From: Streptomyces polyasparticus
GTDB lineage: Bacteria; Actinomycetota; Actinomycetes; Streptomycetales; Streptomycetaceae
Assembly: GCF_014493765.1 (NCBI RefSeq)
Contig: NZ_JACTVJ010000007.1
Span: 1 to 64,000 of the forward strand
DNA: 64,000 nucleotides
Direction of reading: 5' to 3'
The translations under genes were made by a program, and so were the position numbers. Of this stretch, positions 49,614-57,199 are shown piece by piece. The notes beneath the pieces are model-generated. The model was not told where the DNA came from and searched no databases. It was given only the letters and a program-made list of their open reading frames with translations. Within the stretch, counting starts at the first letter, position 1; each line of letters begins with the position of its first letter.

Positions 49614-50432
49614 GTGGGAGTGACGGCACGGATCCGGACCGGCGACGGCTGGGCGGTGGAGCACGCGGTGGTGACGCTGACGGACATGCGCGGCGAGCAG
49701 GTGCTCAGAGCCGAGGCGGACACCGACGGCGCCGTACGGACGGGTCAGGCGCTGCCGCCCGGCCCGTACACCGCGATCGTCACGGCCGTGGGCTACGCAC
49801 CGCACGCCGCGACCGCCCTGGTGACCGCGAGCGGGCGGGCGGAACTCGGGACGGTGACCCTGACGAGGCAGGGCGGGTCCGAACTCCCGCCGCCCGGTCG
49901 GTGGGTGATCGATCCGGCGCACTCCACGGTGGCCGCGGTCGCCCAGCATCTGGGGATCTCCAGCGTGCACGGCCGGTTCACCGAGTTCGGCGGCAGCGTG
50001 GAGATCGCGTCCGACGTCCGCTCGTCGACGGTCGAGGCCACGCTGGCGGCGGACTCCATCGACACGGGCAACGCGCTGCGCGACAAGCATCTGCGCTCCC
50101 CCGACTTCCTCGACGTGGAGCAGCACCCGTCGCTCGTCTACCGCGGTACGTCCGTACGGGAGAGCGCGCCCGGCACGTGGATGGTGGACGGCACCCTGGA
50201 ACTGCGCGGCATCGTCCGCGAAGTCCCCCTGGAACTCACGTACTCGGGCACGAGCACCGACCCCTGGGGCGGGCTGCGGGCCGCCTTCCGGGCGAGCGCG
50301 ACCCTGCACCGCGAGGACTTCGCGATGCACTACAACCAGATCGTGCAGGCCGGGGTCGCCGCGATCGGGGCCACGCTGCGGGTGGAGCTCGACATCCAGC
50401 TCGTACGGGAGGACGCGGCCGACGCCTCGTAA
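49614..50432 (+). CDS. YceI-family protein with N-terminal carboxypeptidase-regulatory-like domain
   Basis: A 272-residue protein from GTG 49614, which has AAGGGGAG 6 nt upstream; ATG 49578 and TTG 49569 are weaker. Residues 1-85 are one CarboxypepD_reg-like domain (ARIRTGDGWAVEHAVVTLTD, GAVRTGQALPPGPYTAIVTA). Residues ~95-270 are a YceI domain (GRWVIDPAHSTVAAVAQHLG, SSVHGRFTEFGGSVEIASD, DVEQHPSLVYRGT). YceI proteins are lipocalin-like barrels that bind isoprenoid quinones or other long lipids. No signal peptide is present, so it should be cytoplasmic. The shared domain with the exporter upstream suggests the two work on one hydrophobic compound. Confidence 0.88.
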   Translation: MGVTARIRTGDGWAVEHAVVTLTDMRGEQVLRAEADTDGAVRTGQALPPGPYTAIVTAVGYAPHAATALVTASGRAELGTVTLTRQGGSELPPPGRWVIDPAHSTVAAVAQHLGISSVHGRFTEFGGSVEIASDVRSSTVEATLAADSIDTGNALRDKHLRSPDFLDVEQHPSLVYRGTSVRESAPGTWMVDGTLELRGIVREVPLELTYSGTSTDPWGGLRAAFRASATLHREDFAMHYNQIVQAGVAAIGATLRVELDIQLVREDAADAS

Positions 50433-50492
50433 GGTGGCGGACGCCCCGCGGTGGCGGACGCCCCGCGGTGGCGGATGCCTCGTAAGGTGGTC
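50421..50492. repeat. Tandem 17-19 bp repeats after the YceI gene
   Basis: Four units: GACGCCTCGTAAGGTGGCG (50421-50439), GACGCCCCGCGGTGGCG twice (50440-50456, 50457-50473), and GATGCCTCGTAAGGTGGTC (50474-50492). The first contains the YceI stop codon; the last brings the leader of the next gene. The outer two resemble each other more than the inner two. Confidence 0.85.
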
Positions 50493-50495
50493 GGT

Positions 50496-50963
50496 ATGGC
50501 CAGAAGCATCGCGACCAACACCCGTGTCGAGCTCGACGAGTTGCTGGAATTCGTACGGCCCCGTCACCGGGCGATCCTGCTGACGCGCCGCCAGGACGGT
50601 GGGCCGCAGGCGTCTCCGCTGACCTGCGGGGTCGACGACTCCGGCCGGATCGTGATGTCCACGTATCCCGAGCGTGCCAAGACCCGCAACGCCAAGCGGG
50701 ACGAGCGCGTGAGCGTGCTCGTGCTCAGCGACGACTGGAACGGGCCGTGGGTGCAGATCGACGGGACGGCCGAGGTGATCGACTCCCCCGACTCCGTGGA
50801 GCCGCTCGTGGAGTACTTCCGGAACATCTCCGGTGAGCACCCTGACTGGGACGAGTACCGCGAGGCGATGGTCGCGCAAGGCAAGTCGATCATCCGGGTC
50901 ACGCCCGAGCGCTGGGGCCCGGTGGCCACCGGCGGGTTCCCGGCGCGGCTCGCGGAGGGCTGA
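50496..50963 (+). CDS. PPOX-class F420-dependent oxidoreductase
   Basis: A 155-residue split-barrel protein from ATG 50496 (MARSIATNTRVELDELLEFV) with AAGGTGG before it. ILLTRRQDGGPQASPLTCGV, RIVMSTYPERAKTRNAKRDE and VSVLVLSDDWNGPWVQIDGT, VEYFRNISGEHPDWDEYREA are family-typical. Members reduce substrates with F420H2 or act as biliverdin reductases in actinobacteria. It is convergent with the TetR gene, only 3 bp away, and downstream of the YceI gene across the small tandem repeat. Confidence 0.88.
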   Translation: MARSIATNTRVELDELLEFVRPRHRAILLTRRQDGGPQASPLTCGVDDSGRIVMSTYPERAKTRNAKRDERVSVLVLSDDWNGPWVQIDGTAEVIDSPDSVEPLVEYFRNISGEHPDWDEYREAMVAQGKSIIRVTPERWGPVATGGFPARLAEG

Positions 50964-50966
50964 GGG

Positions 50967-51743
50967 TCAGGCCCCGGCCGCCCGGTCCACCATCGTCTCG
51001 ATCCCCGCGATCAGCACATCGAGACCGAACCGGAAGTCCCGCTCCCACATCTCGTCGACGGTCGCGCCGCCGCGCGCCTCCATGACGGGCTTCGCGCGCT
51101 CGAGGGTGTCCTCGAGTTCGGGTTCGGTGCGGAAGACGGCCAGGGCCTGCTCGAAGTACTCGTCCTGGGTGATCCCCGACTCCTCGCACTTGCGCCGGAA
51201 GTTGCCCATCGTGGTGCCGAAGCCGTACACGAACTGGAAGACCGCGGTGATCGCACCCGCCTGGCCCGCGGGCGGAAGGCCCGTCGCCATCGTGATGTCC
51301 TGGACGGCCCGCGCGACGAGCAGCGCATGCGGGCCGATGTTCAGATACGTGTTGTAGATCGCACCCACCCACGGGTGCCGTACGAGCATCGCGCGGTACG
51401 ACTCGGCGAGAGCGCGCAGATCGTCGCGCCAGACGATCGCACGGTCCGGGTCGGGGAGGTCGATCTCGGCGAAGGCGGCGTCCAGGGCGAGTTCGAGGAT
51501 GTCGTCCTTGGTGTCCACGTACCAGTAGACGGACATCGCGGTGACGTTCAGCTCCGCGGCCAGCTTGCGCATGGAGAACTTGGCGAGGCCCTCCGCGTCC
51601 AGCATCCGGATCGAGGTCTCCACGATCTTGTCGCGGTCGAGTCCGTCCGGCTGTCCGTCCCTGCGCGTGCGACCCCGCCGCTCGCTGTCCAGCCAGATGC
51701 TGGAGGTCGCGGGGTGCTTGGCCCGCTCGGCTGCCCTGACCAT
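50967..51743 (-). CDS. TetR-family regulator with TetR_C (tetracycline-type) domain
   Basis: A 258-residue regulator. HTH: LDRDKIVETSIRMLDAEGLA, MRKLAAELNVTAMSVYWYVD. The C-terminal domain has the class features of TetR_C: RDDLRALAESYRAMLVRHPW and FVYGFGTTMGNFRRKCEESG. It lies 70 bp downstream of an MFS exporter gene on the same strand and is probably co-transcribed, giving the usual exporter/repressor feedback. Palindromic sites with core TGTAC-GGT-GTAC before the exporter are its likely operator. Confidence 0.92.
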   Translation of the reverse strand: MVRAAERAKHPATSSIWLDSERRGRTRRDGQPDGLDRDKIVETSIRMLDAEGLAKFSMRKLAAELNVTAMSVYWYVDTKDDILELALDAAFAEIDLPDPDRAIVWRDDLRALAESYRAMLVRHPWVGAIYNTYLNIGPHALLVARAVQDITMATGLPPAGQAGAITAVFQFVYGFGTTMGNFRRKCEESGITQDEYFEQALAVFRTEPELEDTLERAKPVMEARGGATVDEMWERDFRFGLDVLIAGIETMVDRAAGA

Positions 51744-51813
51744 GGCGCACCTTCTTGTTCGTGACGAGGGTGGGTGCGGCGGACCGGAATGACCCGGTCC
51801 GCCGCACTCGATG

Positions 51814-53382
51814 CTACTTAGCCTGCTCAGGGTGGCCGACTGGCTCGGCTGCGTCCACCGACTGCCCCTGAGCCGGTACGGCCGCCGGGGCGGCGAGCTC
51901 GGCCCGCCGCAGCAGCGCCGCCGCGAGCAGACCGCCGAGGAACACCGCGATCGCGCCGACCAGCTGGCTGGTCTGCAGCCCAGAGGCGAAGGCGTCGGCG
52001 ATCTCGGCCCGCTCTCCCGCGGTCTTCGCCGCCGCCAGTGCGGCGGGCAGGGAGCTCGCGGTCACGGCGACGAGCGCCGCGAAGCGGGCGTTGAGCACCG
52101 CACCGAGCACGGCCACGCCGAGACCGTTGCCGAACTCGGCGAGCGTGCCGTTGATGCCCGCGCCCACGCCGGCCTTCTCGGCCGGGATGGCGCTCATGAT
52201 CGCGTTGGCCATGGCGGGCTGGGCCACCGCGAGACCGAGACCGAAGAGGAACAGTCCGAGCAGCATGCCCCAGTAGCTGCCGTCGGTGCCGCCGCCGAGG
52301 AGCGCGATGGAGGCGAGGCCGAGGGCGACCACGGTCATGCCGAGCAGCACGGTCCTCGGCACACCCAGCTTCATCAGGAACTTCGGCCCGATACCGGTGA
52401 CGTTCAGGGCCACCACCGTCAGCGCGAGGGGCGCCATCCGCAGACCGGCCTCCAACGGCTCGTATCCGAGGACGAATTGGAGGTGCTGCGTGAGCAGGAA
52501 GAGCGAGCCGCCCATGCCGAAGACCACGAGCAGCGAACCGGAGACCGCGCCGATGAACTTCGGGTTCTGGAAGAAGTGCATGTCCAGCATCGGATACGGG
52601 ATGCGCAGCTCGTACAGCGCGAAGGCGCCGAGGAACACAACGCCGACGAGGGCGGAGACGCCGACCTGGGCGGAGAACCAGCCGTGCTCGGGGCCGGAGA
52701 TGATCGCGAAGACCACCGAGGACATACCGATGGTGGACAGCAGGGCGCCCATGAGGTCGGGCTTGTCGCCCTGCGGGTTCTTGGACTCGGGCACCAGCTT
52801 GATCACGGCGGCGAGGCCGATGAGCGCGACGGGGATGTTGATGAGGAAGATCGCGCCCCACCAGTAGTGCTCCAGGATGAAGCCGCCGACGAGCGGGCCG
52901 CAGACGAAGCCGAGCGAGCCGACGGTGGCCCACAGGGCGATGGCCTTGACGCGCTCGCTCTCGTCGAAGATCTGCATCACGACGGCGAGCGTGGTGGTCA
53001 TGAGCAGCGCGCCGCCGATGCCCATGCCGGCGCGTGCGGCGATCAACTGGCCGCTGGACTGGGCGAGTCCGGCACACAGCGAGCCGATGCCGAAGAGCGC
53101 GAGGCCGAGGGCGAGCAGCTTCTTGCGGCCGTAGCGGTCGGCCATGTTGCCGGCTGTGAGGAGGAGGCCGGACTGGACGAGCGAGTACGCGTTGATCATC
53201 CACTGGATGTCCGCGGTGGACGCGTCCAGCTCGGTGGTGAGCGAGGGGATCGCCACGCTCAGGACGGTGTTGTCGAGCAGCACGGTGAGCTGGGCGAGGC
53301 AGATGACGCCGAGGATCAGCCAGCGCTGTGGGTGGCCTCCGGTGGTGGCCCCGGAGGGTTGTGCGGCGGTCGGCGCCGTCAT
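51814..53382 (-). CDS. EmrB/QacA-type MFS exporter
   Basis: A 522-residue 14-helix antiporter from ATG 53382 (MTAPTAAQPSGATTGG) with AAGGAG 8 nt upstream. LAQLTVLLDNTVLSVAIPSL, GNMADRYGRKKLLALGLALF and AARAGMGIGGALLMTTTLAV are the DHA2 signatures; the D-N in the first motif is the usual D in helix 1. It is the first gene of an exporter/TetR operon under an operator of three related palindromes. The substrate is probably a hydrophobic antibiotic-like compound. Confidence 0.94.
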   Translation of the reverse strand: MTAPTAAQPSGATTGGHPQRWLILGVICLAQLTVLLDNTVLSVAIPSLTTELDASTADIQWMINAYSLVQSGLLLTAGNMADRYGRKKLLALGLALFGIGSLCAGLAQSSGQLIAARAGMGIGGALLMTTTLAVVMQIFDESERVKAIALWATVGSLGFVCGPLVGGFILEHYWWGAIFLINIPVALIGLAAVIKLVPESKNPQGDKPDLMGALLSTIGMSSVVFAIISGPEHGWFSAQVGVSALVGVVFLGAFALYELRIPYPMLDMHFFQNPKFIGAVSGSLLVVFGMGGSLFLLTQHLQFVLGYEPLEAGLRMAPLALTVVALNVTGIGPKFLMKLGVPRTVLLGMTVVALGLASIALLGGGTDGSYWGMLLGLFLFGLGLAVAQPAMANAIMSAIPAEKAGVGAGINGTLAEFGNGLGVAVLGAVLNARFAALVAVTASSLPAALAAAKTAGERAEIADAFASGLQTSQLVGAIAVFLGGLLAAALLRRAELAAPAAVPAQGQSVDAAEPVGHPEQAK

Positions 53383-53390
53383 GGTACGGA

Positions 53391-53455
53391 CTCCTTGTAC
53401 GGTGTACGGGAAGTGGTCCCGTACACCGTACAAGGAGTTCTTGTACGGTGTACAG
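53391..53455. promoter_or_regulatory. Large palindromic operator with three TGTACGGTGTAC sites
   Basis: A perfect inverted repeat with 21-bp arms (53391-53411 and 53417-53437, 5-bp spacer) begins CTCCTTGTACGGTGTACGGG on the plus strand. Each arm holds TTGTACGGTGTAC, itself an imperfect palindrome (TGTAC-N3-GTACA/G). A third copy, TTGTACGGTGTACA, follows at 53441-53454. The array covers the promoter and the ribosome binding site (AAGGAG) of the exporter gene; in RNA the arms could also form a very strong hairpin. Confidence 0.85.
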
Positions 53456-53472
53456 CTCTTTATCGGGAGCGG

Positions 53473-55698
53473 TCAGTCGGCGGCCTTCTGCGTCAGGTCG
53501 TAGAGCATCGCGTCACCCACGGTTACCTTCTGGAAGTTCTCCTGGACCCACGCGCTGATCCGGGACGCGGTGCCGTTTCCGCCGCCGGGGCCGGCGCCCG
53601 TTCCGCCGCCCACGAAGTAGTGGATCCTTCCTTCGGCCACGTACTTCTTGAACTGGGCGAGCGTCGGGGACGGGTCGCTGCCGTTGAAGCCGCCGATGGA
53701 CATGACCGGCTGCTCGGTGGCGAGCTGGTAACTGGCCTGGTTCTGGGAGCCGATGGCGGCGGCGACCCAGGTGTAGTCCTCGGCGTTCTCGAGGAGGGCG
53801 GCCTTGGTCTCGGCGTCGACGTTCGTGCCGTTGAGGAGGCCGCCCATGCCGCCCGCTCCCCCGCGTATGCCTTCGGCGGTGCCGGGCATACCGCCGGGCT
53901 GGGTCTGACTGTTGCCCTGGCCCTGGCCCTGGGCCTGGCCTTGCGGCGGGGTCTGGCCCTGCGGTGGGGTCTGGCCCTGCGGTGGGGTGCCGTCTGCGGC
54001 CTGGCCGCCGGTCGGGGGCTGACCGGCCCGTTGACCGTTGCCCTGCTGACCGTTGCCCTGCTGGTTGCCGCCGGGCGGCTGGATCCCGCCCTGGCCGCCG
54101 CCACCGGGACCGCCCTCACCACCACCCGGCATGCCGCCGCCGGGACCGCCCCGGCCGCCGGCCACCGCGGGACCCGCCGTCACGATCGACCCGCTGTGCC
54201 CCTCGCCGAGCGTCGTCCAGGTGTACGCGGCCGGTCCGGCAAGGCCGGCGAACAGCCCCAACCCCGCGGCGGCAAGCGCCACTTGGCGTCCGAGCCGCGC
54301 CGCGACGAGCACGGCCACCGCGGCGAGCGCGCCCGCGAACAGTACGGCCCACCGCAGCCACGGCACATAGTCCGCGGCACGCCCGAGCAGCACATACGAC
54401 CACCAGGCCGTCCCCGCCACGGTCACGGCCAGCGTCGCGGAGGCCGGCAGACGGCCGCGCTCCTCCCACAGCATGCTCACGCCCATCCCCACCAGGGCGG
54501 CGATGTACGGGGCGAGGGCCACGGTGTAGTACTCGTGGAAGATCCCCCGCATGAAGCTGAAGACCACCGCCGTGATCAGCAGCGCACCGCCCCACGCCAC
54601 GAACGAGGCGCGGCCGGTGTCCGTCCGCGCGGCCTTCCGCGTCAGGACCAGTCCGGCCACGAGCAGCAGCAGGGCGGCCGGCAGGAGCCAGGCGATCTGA
54701 CCGCCGATGTTGGACGAGAACAGCCGGTCGATGCCGGTGGCCCCCCAGCCGCCGCCCTGCCCGCCGCCTCCGCCTCCGCCTCCGCCGACGCTGCCGGTCT
54801 CCTCGCCGTTGATCCGGCCGAGACCGTTGTAGCCGAAGGTCAGTTCAAGGAAGGAGTTGTTCTGCGAGCCGCCGATGTACGGGCGGGACGCGGCCGGCCA
54901 CAGTTCCACGATCGCGACCCACCAGCCGCCGGACACCACCAACGCGAGGGTCGAAAGGGCGAGTTGGCCGAGCCTCCTGCGTACGGAGACCGGCGCGCAC
55001 ACCGCGTACAGGACGGCAAGAGGCGGCAGGATGACGAAGGCCTGCAGCGTCTTGGCCAGGAACGCGAACCCGACCGCGACCCCCGCCCACACCAGCCACT
55101 TGGTGCGCCCGTGCTCGAGCGCCCGCAGCACGCAGTACACGGCGACGGTCATCAGGAGCGCGAGCAGCGCGTCGGGGTTGTTGAAGCGGAACATCAGCGC
55201 GGCGACCGGCGTCGTCGCGAAGACCGCCACCGACAGCAGGCCCGCGCCCGCCGGGAAGCGCCGCCGCACGGCCGCGTACAGGACGGCCGCCGTCGCCACC
55301 GCCATCAGGACCTGGGGCAGCAGGATCTGCCAGGAACCGAGGCCGAAGGCCCGTACGGACAGGGCCATCGGCCACAGGGCGGCGGGCGGCTTGTCCACGG
55401 TGATGGCGTTGGCCGCGTCGGACGAGCCGAAGAAGAAGGCCTTCCAGCTCTCGCTGCCGGCCTGGACGGCCGCGGAGTAGAAGGAGTTGGCGTAGCCGGA
55501 GGCGCTCAGATTCCAGGTGTAGAGCGCGGCAACCAGGAGGAGGAGGGCGAGGAGCGCGGGCCTCGCCCAGCGCGGGTCATCGGGCCGGCCTCTCCACATC
55601 CTGTGGACGAGAGAGGCGCCGGGGCGGCGGTGCGCCGGGGCGGTCACGGGGGTCGGGGCGGGCGGGAGGGAGGGGCGGGGCGAGACGTTGACGGTCAT
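53473..55698 (-). CDS. ArnT/PMT-like glycosyltransferase (GT39/83-type) with extracellular Gly/Gln-rich domain
   Basis: A 741-residue membrane enzyme starting MTVNVSPRPSLPPAPT. About 12 helices (residues ~45-480) precede a Gly/Pro/Gln-rich region (~490-590), including three PPQGQT copies, and a C-terminal globular domain (~590-741). The extracellular loop after helix 1 has the sequence NAITVDKPPAALW, where the Asp matches the catalytic acid of ArnT/PMT proteins. A GGGGGGGGG run occurs in another loop. It probably transfers a sugar from a polyprenyl-phosphate donor to a surface acceptor. The GT2/GtrA gene upstream may make the donor. Confidence 0.9.
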   Translation of the reverse strand: MTVNVSPRPSLPPAPTPVTAPAHRRPGASLVHRMWRGRPDDPRWARPALLALLLLVAALYTWNLSASGYANSFYSAAVQAGSESWKAFFFGSSDAANAITVDKPPAALWPMALSVRAFGLGSWQILLPQVLMAVATAAVLYAAVRRRFPAGAGLLSVAVFATTPVAALMFRFNNPDALLALLMTVAVYCVLRALEHGRTKWLVWAGVAVGFAFLAKTLQAFVILPPLAVLYAVCAPVSVRRRLGQLALSTLALVVSGGWWVAIVELWPAASRPYIGGSQNNSFLELTFGYNGLGRINGEETGSVGGGGGGGGGQGGGWGATGIDRLFSSNIGGQIAWLLPAALLLLVAGLVLTRKAARTDTGRASFVAWGGALLITAVVFSFMRGIFHEYYTVALAPYIAALVGMGVSMLWEERGRLPASATLAVTVAGTAWWSYVLLGRAADYVPWLRWAVLFAGALAAVAVLVAARLGRQVALAAAGLGLFAGLAGPAAYTWTTLGEGHSGSIVTAGPAVAGGRGGPGGGMPGGGEGGPGGGGQGGIQPPGGNQQGNGQQGNGQRAGQPPTGGQAADGTPPQGQTPPQGQTPPQGQAQGQGQGNSQTQPGGMPGTAEGIRGGAGGMGGLLNGTNVDAETKAALLENAEDYTWVAAAIGSQNQASYQLATEQPVMSIGGFNGSDPSPTLAQFKKYVAEGRIHYFVGGGTGAGPGGGNGTASRISAWVQENFQKVTVGDAMLYDLTQKAAD

Positions 55699-55812
55699 CG
55701 GTGCTCCACGGAGTTGTCCACGGGTCGGGCAGGGGTGGTCATCGGTGCTCCACGGAGTCGGCCACGGATCCGGCAGGGGTGGTCATCGGTGCTCCCGTGG
55801 GTTATCCACAGG
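55693..55812. repeat. 44-bp tandem duplication covering a start codon, RBS and a stop codon
   Basis: Units at 55693-55736 and 55737-55780 share GGTCATCGGTGCTCCACGGA and GGCAGGGGT; a third, partial unit starts at 55781. Every unit holds, on the minus strand, GGAGCACCGATG (binding site and start codon); the first unit provides the start of the ArnT-like gene and the third the stop codon of the GT2/GtrA gene. Confidence 0.9.
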
Positions 55813-57174
55813 CCCGGCGGGGGCGGTGGGTGAGCGATAGCCTGGAAAGGGCTCCGGCCCCCGGGAGGGAGGGGACTGTTCCCGGGTCGACGAGGACCGC
55901 CCCCGCGCCGACGTGGACCGCCCCCGCCCCGCCACCCCCTGCTCGGAGAACACCCAGATCCGAAAGAGCAGAAACCTCAGCACCGTCGCCGCCAAGTTGG
56001 CCGCGATCAGCACGATCAGCTCGGTCGTGTGCGACGGGCGCCCCGCCGCCGTGTCGAGCGCGGCGAGCGAGCCGCTGGTCAGGGCGAGCCCGATGGCGAA
56101 CACCACGAGCCCCTGGGCCTGGTGGCGTACGGCGCGCTCCCTGCCGCGTACGCCGAAGGTGAGCCGGCGGTTGGCCGCGGTGTTGGCGACGGCGGACACG
56201 AGGAGCGCGGCCACGTTCGCCAGTTGGGCGCCCATGCTCGTACGGAATGCCGAGTACAGCAGGAGATAGAAGAGGGTCGAGAGCACCCCGACCACACAGA
56301 AGCCGAGCAGTTGGCGGGCCAATCCCCCGGGCACCCCCTGCAGTTGACGGTCGCGCGGATCGTCGCCGAAGGGGCGCGCGAGGCGGTCGAGGGGCAGCGC
56401 TCCGACCGCGAGGGCGCGGCCCACGCGCCACACGCCCTTGAGGTCCTCGGCGGCCGTGCGCACGATGTGCACGGTCGAATCGGGATCGTCCACCCAGTCC
56501 ACGGGCACTTCGTGGATCCTGAGCCCGGCACGCTCGGCGAGCACGAGCAGCTCCGTGTCGAAGAACCAGCCGGTGTCCTCGACCATCGGCAGCAGCCGCT
56601 CGGCCACATCGCGCCGGATGGCCTTGAATCCGCACTGTGCGTCGGAGAAGCGCGCCTGCAGCGAGCCGCGCAGGATCAGGTTGTACGTACGGGAGATGAA
56701 CTCGCGCTTGGGCCCGCGCACCACCCGCGAACTGCGCGCGAGCCTCGATCCGATCGCCAGGTCCGAGTGCCCGGAGATCAGCGGCGCGACCAGCGGAAGC
56801 AGGGCGTTGAGGTCGGTGGACAGGTCCACGTCCATGTACGCGAGGACCGGCGCGTCCGAGGCCGCCCACACGGTCCGCAGCGCCCGGCCGCGGCCCTTCC
56901 GGTCGAGCCGGTGGTGGGCGACCTCGGCGATCGCCTCGCTCAGATACGCGGCGATCTCGGGCGTACGGTCGGTGCTCGCGTTGTCGGCGATCGTGATCCG
57001 GAAGCCGTACGGGAAGGTCTCCACCAGGTGGGCGTGGAGTCTGCGCACACAGGGTTCGAGGTCCCGCTGCTCGTTGTGGACGGGGACGACGACGTCGAGG
57101 ACCGGTGTTCCGCGGACCTCGGCAGGCAGATGCCGCCGGGCCGGCAAGGTCCGGGGGCGAGGTTCGGTTGGCAT
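55783..57174 (-). CDS. Bifunctional GT2 glycosyltransferase / GtrA-like membrane protein
   Basis: A 463-residue protein. Residues ~25-260 are a DPM1-like family 2 glycosyltransferase: LDVVVPVHNEQRDLEPCVRR, DNASTDRTPEI, the DXD in YMDVDLSTDLNALLPL, and SDAQCGFKAIRRDVAERLLP. Residues ~285-415 are a GtrA domain with four helices (LLGFCVVGVLSTLFYLLLYS, ANVAALLVSAVANTAANRRL). It probably makes and flips a polyprenyl-phosphate sugar used by the ArnT-like enzyme downstream. The tail is Ser/Arg/Pro-rich with STSARGRSSSTREQ-type repeats. Confidence 0.94.
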   Translation of the reverse strand: MPTEPRPRTLPARRHLPAEVRGTPVLDVVVPVHNEQRDLEPCVRRLHAHLVETFPYGFRITIADNASTDRTPEIAAYLSEAIAEVAHHRLDRKGRGRALRTVWAASDAPVLAYMDVDLSTDLNALLPLVAPLISGHSDLAIGSRLARSSRVVRGPKREFISRTYNLILRGSLQARFSDAQCGFKAIRRDVAERLLPMVEDTGWFFDTELLVLAERAGLRIHEVPVDWVDDPDSTVHIVRTAAEDLKGVWRVGRALAVGALPLDRLARPFGDDPRDRQLQGVPGGLARQLLGFCVVGVLSTLFYLLLYSAFRTSMGAQLANVAALLVSAVANTAANRRLTFGVRGRERAVRHQAQGLVVFAIGLALTSGSLAALDTAAGRPSHTTELIVLIAANLAATVLRFLLFRIWVFSEQGVAGRGRSTSARGRSSSTREQSPPSRGPEPFPGYRSPTAPAGPVDNPREHR

Positions 57175-57199
57175 GCCGCGACCCTCGCGAACTGCCCTG

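Noticed and set aside
46898-49723. 941-codon minus-strand frame
   Set aside because: Antisense to the MFS-CarboxypepD_reg gene; no motif and shadow composition.
51811-55833. 1340-codon plus-strand frame
   Set aside because: It lies opposite an MFS and an ArnT-like gene with clear helices; its composition is low-complexity Glu/Arg/Gly/Gln and it has no binding site or domain.
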